NCBI GenBank assembly: GCA_038234155.1
Contig: JBBSUT010000026.1
Span: forward strand, 1-22,397
Origin: Novosphingopyxis sp038234155
GTDB lineage: Bacteria > Pseudomonadota > Alphaproteobacteria > Sphingomonadales > Sphingomonadaceae
Direction of reading: 5' to 3'
DNA length: 22,397 bases
The translations under genes were made by a program, and so were the position numbers. Positions within the stretch are counted from its first letter, which is position 1, and the number at the start of each line of letters is the position of its first letter. The notes under the pieces were generated by a model. The model was not told where the DNA came from and ran no database searches. It saw nothing but the letters and a program-made list of their open reading frames with translations. Below, in pieces: positions 18,098 to 22,397 of this stretch.

Positions 18098-18928
18098 TCA
18101 GGTGGCTGGCGTTGGGGCGGTCCGTCGCCGGGCGAGCAGCGCGGCAGCGCTGATGCCGACGTCCTTCACCGCGCGCTCGGGCGGGCCGAGCGGCGCAACC
18201 GGCCGTCCGGCGAGGGTGACGTCCACCGCTTCGGGTCGGCCGATATTGATCATCGGGTTGTTGGCCTGACGCGGCACTTCATAGCGTTCGCCGGGGATCA
18301 GCGTTTTGATCAGCAGCGTATCGTTGGCGCCGTTATAGATGCGTACCCACACCTCCTTGTTGGCGGTCAGCACTACCTGGCCATCGCTACCTGGGCTGTT
18401 GCCCGGTGGACCGGCGGGAGGCAGAGCGGCTTTGGCGGCGGGAGCCTGGTCCGCTTCGGCAGCAGACATCTGCCGGTCTAGATAGGGGTCGGCCGGTTCG
18501 GCGGTCCAGAAAAACCCGCGCCAGATACCATATCCGGCCACCAGCAGCCCCGCGATCAGCGCAGCGGTCCACGCCAGCATGCGCGGCGGCGTGCGTGAGG
18601 GATCGGCGGGATGGAAATTGTCGCCGTCACGCGTCCGGTCGTAGCGCGGTTCGCTGCCGTTCTCGTCGCGCACGCGCCGGGCGATGTCATCCTCGTCCAG
18701 CCCCAGCGAGCGGGCGTAGGATTTTGCAAATCCGACTTCGTAGGTGATCGCGGGCAGGGCATCATGATCGGACGCTTCGAGCGCCTTGAGATGCCGCATG
18801 GGGATGCGCGTGTCGTCGGCGATATCCTGCAGCGATTTGGACTGCGCTTCGCGTTCGCGGCGCAGCATCGCCCCGACCGTCGCGGGATGCACGTCGGCCG
18901 CTTCATTCACTCCCAGATTGTCGTCCAC
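18098..18928 (-). CDS. RodZ-like HTH membrane protein with DUF4115
   Basis: A 276-residue bitopic membrane protein. The N-terminal HTH_25 domain is at about 15-85 (VGAMLRREREAQSKSLQDIA, then TYEVGFAKSYARSLGLDEDD). A membrane helix lies at about 118-136 (MLAWTAALIAGLLVAGYGIW). A Pro/Ala-rich stretch leads to a C-terminal beta domain typical of DUF4115 (VWVRIYNGANDTLLIKTLIPG). RodZ binds MreB through its HTH and shapes the cell. The start is GTG at 18928, 5 bases after GGGAGGA, which clearly outranks the longer reading from 18979. No mreB, ispG or other shape gene is adjacent, so function rests on domain layout only. It lies 98 bp downstream of ptsP. Confidence 0.88.
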   Translation of the reverse strand: MDDNLGVNEAADVHPATVGAMLRREREAQSKSLQDIADDTRIPMRHLKALEASDHDALPAITYEVGFAKSYARSLGLDEDDIARRVRDENGSEPRYDRTRDGDNFHPADPSRTPPRMLAWTAALIAGLLVAGYGIWRGFFWTAEPADPYLDRQMSAAEADQAPAAKAALPPAGPPGNSPGSDGQVVLTANKEVWVRIYNGANDTLLIKTLIPGERYEVPRQANNPMINIGRPEAVDVTLAGRPVAPLGPPERAVKDVGISAAALLARRRTAPTPAT

Positions 18929-19026
18929 AAATCCTCCCGGCCAATGGCCTTTGCGTGGAATTTCGCGCCCTGCTGCCACAAATGCGGCGCGGGCGGTGCG
19001 CTTGTCAATGCCAAGCGGCGCGCACG

Positions 19027-21294
19027 TCAGCCGATATCAACGCCTTTTTCCTGCGCCCAAGTGGTCAGGGCACCGCGGATGTCGCGGCGCGGCTCATCAA
19101 TCAGCCCGCCGACGAAATCCTCCGCCTCGCCCAGCGGCAGCGATCGCACCATCGCCTTGATCGGGCCAACGGCAGCAGGCGTGATCGACAGGTTTCGATA
19201 GCCCAGTGCGAGCAGCGCCAGCGCCTCAAGCGGACGGCCGCCCATCTCGCCGCACACGCTGAGCTCCACCGGCGTGTCCTTGAGGGTGCGCACCACGCGG
19301 CGCAAGAAGCGGAGGATGGCTGGCGACAACCAGTCATAGCGCTCGGCGAGCCGCGGGTGGGAGCGGTCAGCGGCGAACAAAAACTGGGTGAGATCATTGG
19401 TGCCAACCGAAAGGAAATCGAGCTCACCCACCAGCTGGTCCAGCGCGTCCGCCAAGGCCGGCACCTCCAGCATTGCGCCGTAGCGGATGTGGACGGGCAG
19501 CTTCTTCTTGCGCGCGCGCAGGAACTCCACCTGCTGGTAGAACAGTTCGCGCGCCTCGATGAACTCCCACGGCTCGGCAATCAGCGGGAACATCACCTGC
19601 AAGGTGCGGCCCGACGCTGCCTCGATCAGCGCGCGCGCCTGGGCTTTCATCAGCCCGCTGCGGTCCAGCGCCACGCGCACCGCGCGCCAGCCCATGGCCG
19701 GGTTCTCCTCATCCACGCCGGCGTCCTTGATATAGGGCAGCGCCTTGTCCCCGCCGATATCGAGCGTGCGGAAGGTGACAGGCTTGTCGCCCGCCGCATC
19801 CAGCACATCGCGGTAGAAGCGCATCTGGCGCTCGCGCTGCGGCAGGGTGGAGCTGACAAGGAACTGGAACTCGGTACGAAACAGGCCGACGCCGTCCGCG
19901 CCCGTCATGGCCACCGCGCCAACATCGTCGCGCAGGCCGGCGTTGATTTTGACCGATATGCGCGCGCCGTCCAGCGTGATTGGCTCGGCCCCGCGCAATG
20001 CAACATAGTGCGCGCGCTGTGCCTGGCGCTGGGCAAGTTTGGATTCGTAGCTTTCGATCACCTGCTCGTTGGGCCGCAGGAAGATGCTGTTGGCGTCTGC
20101 GTCCATCAGCAGCTCATCGCCCTCGCGCAGGTGGCTGCGGATGCCGCGCGCACGGCCGATCATGGGAATGCCCATGGCGCGCGCCACGATGGTGACGTGC
20201 GCGGTGAGCGACCCTTCTTCCAGAATGACGCCCTTCAGCCGCCGCCGGTCATATTCCAGGAGCTCGGCCGGGCCCAGGTTGCGCGCGATCAGGATTGAGT
20301 CCCGGCGCAGGCCAAATTGCGCGGCGGTACCCATCTGCCCCGAAACGATACGCAGCAGCCGGTTGGATAGATCTTCCAGATCGTGCATCCGCTCGGCCAG
20401 CAGCGGATCATCGATCTGGCGCATGCGCATGCGGGTGCGCTGCTGCACGCGTTCGATTGCGGCCTCGGCGGTCAGGCCGCTGTCGATCGCTTCGTTGATG
20501 CGGCGGCTCCAGCCCTCGTCATAGGCGAACATCTTGTAGGTATCGAGCACCTCATCATGCTCGCCGCCCACGCCGAAATCGGCCGAGCTGGCCATACGGT
20601 CGATCTGTTCGCGCATCTTGTCGAACGCGGAATAGACGCGCTGGCGCTCGGCCTCGGTGTCCTCGGCCACCACATGTTCGATCGTGATGCGCGGCTGGTG
20701 GAAAATCGCCGCGCCCGACGCCATTCCCTTGACCAGCGGCAGGCCGGTCAGCTGCGTGGAGCTGGTGTCGGCCACGAATTCGGTGCGCTCGTCGTCGATC
20801 AGTTCGGCATTGGCGATCAGCTCGGCCAGCACCATGGCAACCGTCTGTAACGCCTCGATCTCCACCTCTTCATATTTGCGCGGCTCGACATGCTGGACGC
20901 TCAGCACGCCGACAGCGCGTTCGGAGCGTACGATGGGGACGCCGGCGAAACTGTGGAACTTTTCCTCGCCAGTTTCGGGCATGTAGAGGAAATTGGGGTG
21001 CGCCGCGGCCTCGGCCAGGTTGAGCGTGTCGACGTCCTGCGCGATGGTGCCGACCAGTCCCTCGCCGCGCGCCAGACGGGTGACGTGCACCGCTTCGGGG
21101 TTCAGCCCGCGCGTGGCGAACAGCTCCAGCGCGCCCTCGCGCAGCAGATAGATCGAGCAGACCTCGCTATCCAGCGCCTCGCCGATTATGTCGACGATGT
21201 TGTTGAGCTTGCCCTGAGTGTGCGTGCGGCTGGCCATCACGTCGTGAAGGCCGGTCAGGATCTGGCGGGACGAGGCGGCTGCGGACTGGATCAT
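19027..21294 (-). CDS. ptsP: PEP-protein phosphotransferase, nitrogen PTS enzyme I
   Basis: A 755-residue EI-Ntr enzyme. An N-terminal GAF domain (about 20-160) binds a small regulator, reported to be glutamine or 2-oxoglutarate in relatives. The phospho-accepting domain carries the active histidine H366 in GSLTAHVTIVARAMGIPMIG. The PEP-binding barrel follows, with ADGVGLFRTEFQFL, FRTLDIGGDKALPY and catalytic C681 in SVCGEMGGRP. It passes phosphate from PEP to NPr and on to EIIA-Ntr, which signals nitrogen and potassium status; neither partner is in this window. The start at 21294 lacks a good ribosome site (an internal Met at residue 20 is an alternative), but GAF homology begins soon after. 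It heads the minus-strand series leading to rodZ, cpoB, tilS and ftsH. Confidence 0.96.
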   Translation of the reverse strand: MIQSAAASSRQILTGLHDVMASRTHTQGKLNNIVDIIGEALDSEVCSIYLLREGALELFATRGLNPEAVHVTRLARGEGLVGTIAQDVDTLNLAEAAAHPNFLYMPETGEEKFHSFAGVPIVRSERAVGVLSVQHVEPRKYEEVEIEALQTVAMVLAELIANAELIDDERTEFVADTSSTQLTGLPLVKGMASGAAIFHQPRITIEHVVAEDTEAERQRVYSAFDKMREQIDRMASSADFGVGGEHDEVLDTYKMFAYDEGWSRRINEAIDSGLTAEAAIERVQQRTRMRMRQIDDPLLAERMHDLEDLSNRLLRIVSGQMGTAAQFGLRRDSILIARNLGPAELLEYDRRRLKGVILEEGSLTAHVTIVARAMGIPMIGRARGIRSHLREGDELLMDADANSIFLRPNEQVIESYESKLAQRQAQRAHYVALRGAEPITLDGARISVKINAGLRDDVGAVAMTGADGVGLFRTEFQFLVSSTLPQRERQMRFYRDVLDAAGDKPVTFRTLDIGGDKALPYIKDAGVDEENPAMGWRAVRVALDRSGLMKAQARALIEAASGRTLQVMFPLIAEPWEFIEARELFYQQVEFLRARKKKLPVHIRYGAMLEVPALADALDQLVGELDFLSVGTNDLTQFLFAADRSHPRLAERYDWLSPAILRFLRRVVRTLKDTPVELSVCGEMGGRPLEALALLALGYRNLSITPAAVGPIKAMVRSLPLGEAEDFVGGLIDEPRRDIRGALTTWAQEKGVDIG

Positions 21295-21427
21295 GGATCG
21301 GGGACTAACAGACCCGCGGTCGGTACGCGATAGCGGCCTTCCTCATCGGCGCGAGAGCTTTCATGAGCGCGAGGGCGGGCTGGCACCAGCGCCGCCGCTC
21401 CCGCGCTTCGCTATCGGTCGGGCGCGA

Positions 21428-21592
21428 TCAGTGCGCCTTGGCTGTGACCAGTTCGTCCTTGAGCGCCAGTTTACGCTTCTTGAGATCGTGCAGCTTCACA
21501 TCGTCGGGAGAGGGACGGCCGGCCTCATATGCTATCTGCGATTCCAACTTGGCGTGCTTGGTTTCAAGCGCGGTGAGGTGGCCATTTTGCAT
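21428..21592 (-). CDS. DUF465 (YdcH-like) small protein, 54 aa
   Basis: A 54-residue, mostly helical, highly charged protein: MQNGHLTALETKHAKLESQI, then AYEAGRPSPDDVKLHDLKKR and KLALKDELVTAKAH. The pattern of an N-terminal helix with HAKLE, a short loop and the C-terminal LKKRKLALKDEL is the DUF465/YdcH signature. Family members are helical hairpins of unknown role, abundant in alphaproteobacteria. The start has AAGGAGCT 8 bases upstream, and a candidate promoter is at 21646-21674. It is divergent from a second DUF465 gene at 21804. Confidence 0.88.
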   Translation of the reverse strand: MQNGHLTALETKHAKLESQIAYEAGRPSPDDVKLHDLKKRKLALKDELVTAKAH

Positions 21593-21645
21593 AAGAGAGC
21601 TCCTTCAATGGCGACCGGAAATGTCCGGCCGATGATTCGGATTAG

Positions 21646-21674
21646 ATCATAGAATCTTGCCAAAGTCCTGCCAT
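21646..21674 (-). promoter_or_regulatory. Candidate promoter of the minus-strand DUF465 gene
   Basis: On the minus strand TATGAT (21651-21646) is a near-consensus -10 box. Seventeen bases upstream is ATGGCA (21674-21669), which matches 4 of 6 positions of TTGACA. It leaves a leader of about 50 bases before the start at 21592. No experimental basis. Confidence 0.4.
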
Positions 21675-21803
21675 CTCGTCGAACGGCGCGCGAATTGCGA
21701 CGATCCGATGACAGGTCTTGCATGGGTGCCGGAGTGCGCTGGCTGGGTGCAGCCGGGCTTGCTAGGGGAGGCCCACCAAGGGGGGCAGCAGGGGGTTTCT
21801 GAG

Positions 21804-22001
21804 ATGAACGACGAAGGCATGCAACGCGCGCTGGAGCTGCTTCGGATCGAACATCGCGATCTGGACGACGCGATCGCGGCGCTGGCGGCACAGTCGGTTC
21901 CCGATCAGCTCCAGATCGCCCGGCTGAAACGGCGCAAGCTGCACCTCAAGGATCGCATCGCGCGGCTGGACGACGAGCTGACACCCGATATCATTGCCTG
22001 A
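21804..22001 (+). CDS. DUF465 (YdcH-like) small protein, 65 aa
   Basis: A 65-residue helical, charged protein. After MNDEGMQRALELLRIEHRDL comes a short break and then LQIARLKRRKLHLKDRIARL. The LKRRKLHLKD stretch lines up with LKKRKLALKD of the DUF465 gene at 21428, so the two are distant paralogues. The start at 21804 follows an AGGGGG stretch 8-13 bases upstream. Upstream in-frame codons to 21657 encode a cysteine- and tryptophan-containing segment unlike the family and are probably untranslated. The function is unknown. It is divergent from the other DUF465 gene and is followed by a DUF1465 gene 154 bp downstream in the same direction. Confidence 0.85.
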   Translation: MNDEGMQRALELLRIEHRDLDDAIAALAAQSVPDQLQIARLKRRKLHLKDRIARLDDELTPDIIA

Positions 22002-22155
22002 CACGCTGCGCGCGGCTTTGGGCCGGCCCTGCAAGCTTGCCGGATATTTACCGCGGCACGCCGCGCCGTGCCAAATCGGTGCACCGGCCTCGCCGGGCAC
22101 CGCTTTCATAGTAAACAACCTGTTCGCGCCTGCCCGGCTCTGGCATTCGGTGGCC

Positions 22156-22397
22156 ATGCTCGAAACTCACCGCCCGCACATATCGCTCACCCCCAGGCTG
22201 ATCGGCGCGCTTTACACCGAGGCGCTGGTGCTGGCGGATGAAGCGCGCGCCACCTTCGCGCTGGCCGATCCCGCCGCCACTGCGCGCGATACGATGGCCT
22301 TTGCCTGCGAATCGCTGAAGGTCACCACGCGGCTGATGCAGGTCATTGCCTGGTTGCTGAACCGCAAGGCCTATCTGGCGGGCGAGCTTGGTGAGCA
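22156..22397 (+). CDS. DUF1465 family protein (3' end missing)
   Basis: About 80 residues are visible before the window ends. MLETHRPHISLTPRLIGALY, then TEALVLADEARATFALADPA, and FACESLKVTTRLMQVIAWLL with NRKAYLAGELGE follow the DUF1465 pattern, an alphaproteobacterial helical family. Relatives include the CtrA-inhibiting regulator RcdA, so a link to cell-cycle proteolysis is possible but cannot be shown from this fragment. The start is either ATG 22156 or GTG 22150 in the same frame; no clear ribosome site separates them. It shares direction with the DUF465 gene upstream. Confidence 0.8.
   Translation, partial: MLETHRPHISLTPRLIGALYTEALVLADEARATFALADPAATARDTMAFACESLKVTTRLMQVIAWLLNRKAYLAGELGE

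Noticed and set aside
18955..20298. 447-codon plus-strand frame opposite ptsP
   Set aside because: It is antisense to the conserved PEP-binding and histidine domains of ptsP, and its His/Arg/Gln-rich composition is typical of a shadow frame.

Overview
The window reads as a core-genome stretch of a GC-rich alphaproteobacterium, most likely a sphingomonad (Sphingomonadaceae). Supporting signs are the high GC content with GC-biased third positions, the run ptsP - rodZ-like - cpoB - tilS - ftsH on one strand, two DUF465 (YdcH-type) genes next to a DUF1465 gene, a type 2 (short) ArgC, and an RpoZ with an acidic C-terminal tail. The genus cannot be fixed from the sequence alone. I see no insertion sequence, prophage, CRISPR array, tRNA or rRNA, and no defence cassette.

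Left part (1-8300). A K+ channel truncated by the window edge (its selectivity filter is the first thing in the window) converges on a small DUF1761 membrane protein. Divergent from that is rimO, which modifies ribosomal protein S12. After a 257-bp intergenic stretch carrying a 47-nt, almost perfect inverted repeat comes a Baeyer-Villiger type flavin monooxygenase. It converges on a periplasmic-facing lipoprotein (DUF4163/DUF3298). A divergent M17 leucyl aminopeptidase, a MarR-type regulator and argC (arginine biosynthesis) follow on the plus strand.

Middle part (8300-13700). Two small unassigned proteins (69 aa, minus; 63 aa with two membrane helices, plus) precede a membrane-anchored sorbosone/glucose-dehydrogenase-like beta-propeller protein and rpoZ. 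The rpoZ gene ends in a strong UUCG-loop terminator that can also serve the convergent 927-residue DUF3857/transglutaminase/TPR exported protein. A second strong hairpin terminates ftsH.

Right part (13700-22397). A long minus-strand series runs ptsP (nitrogen-PTS enzyme I), a RodZ-like HTH membrane protein, cpoB (cell-division/envelope coordinator), tilS (lysidine tRNA modification) and ftsH (membrane AAA+ protease). The cpoB gene sits here without the tol-pal genes. The tilS start is ambiguous: the reading frame continues upstream of the only ordinary start codon into the end of cpoB. At the right end lie two divergently transcribed DUF465 genes and the beginning of a DUF1465 gene cut by the window edge.

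The best candidates for a second look are the inverted repeat in front of the monooxygenase, the tilS start, the divergent DUF465 pair and the small unassigned proteins. Nothing here amounts to an obvious new multi-gene system.
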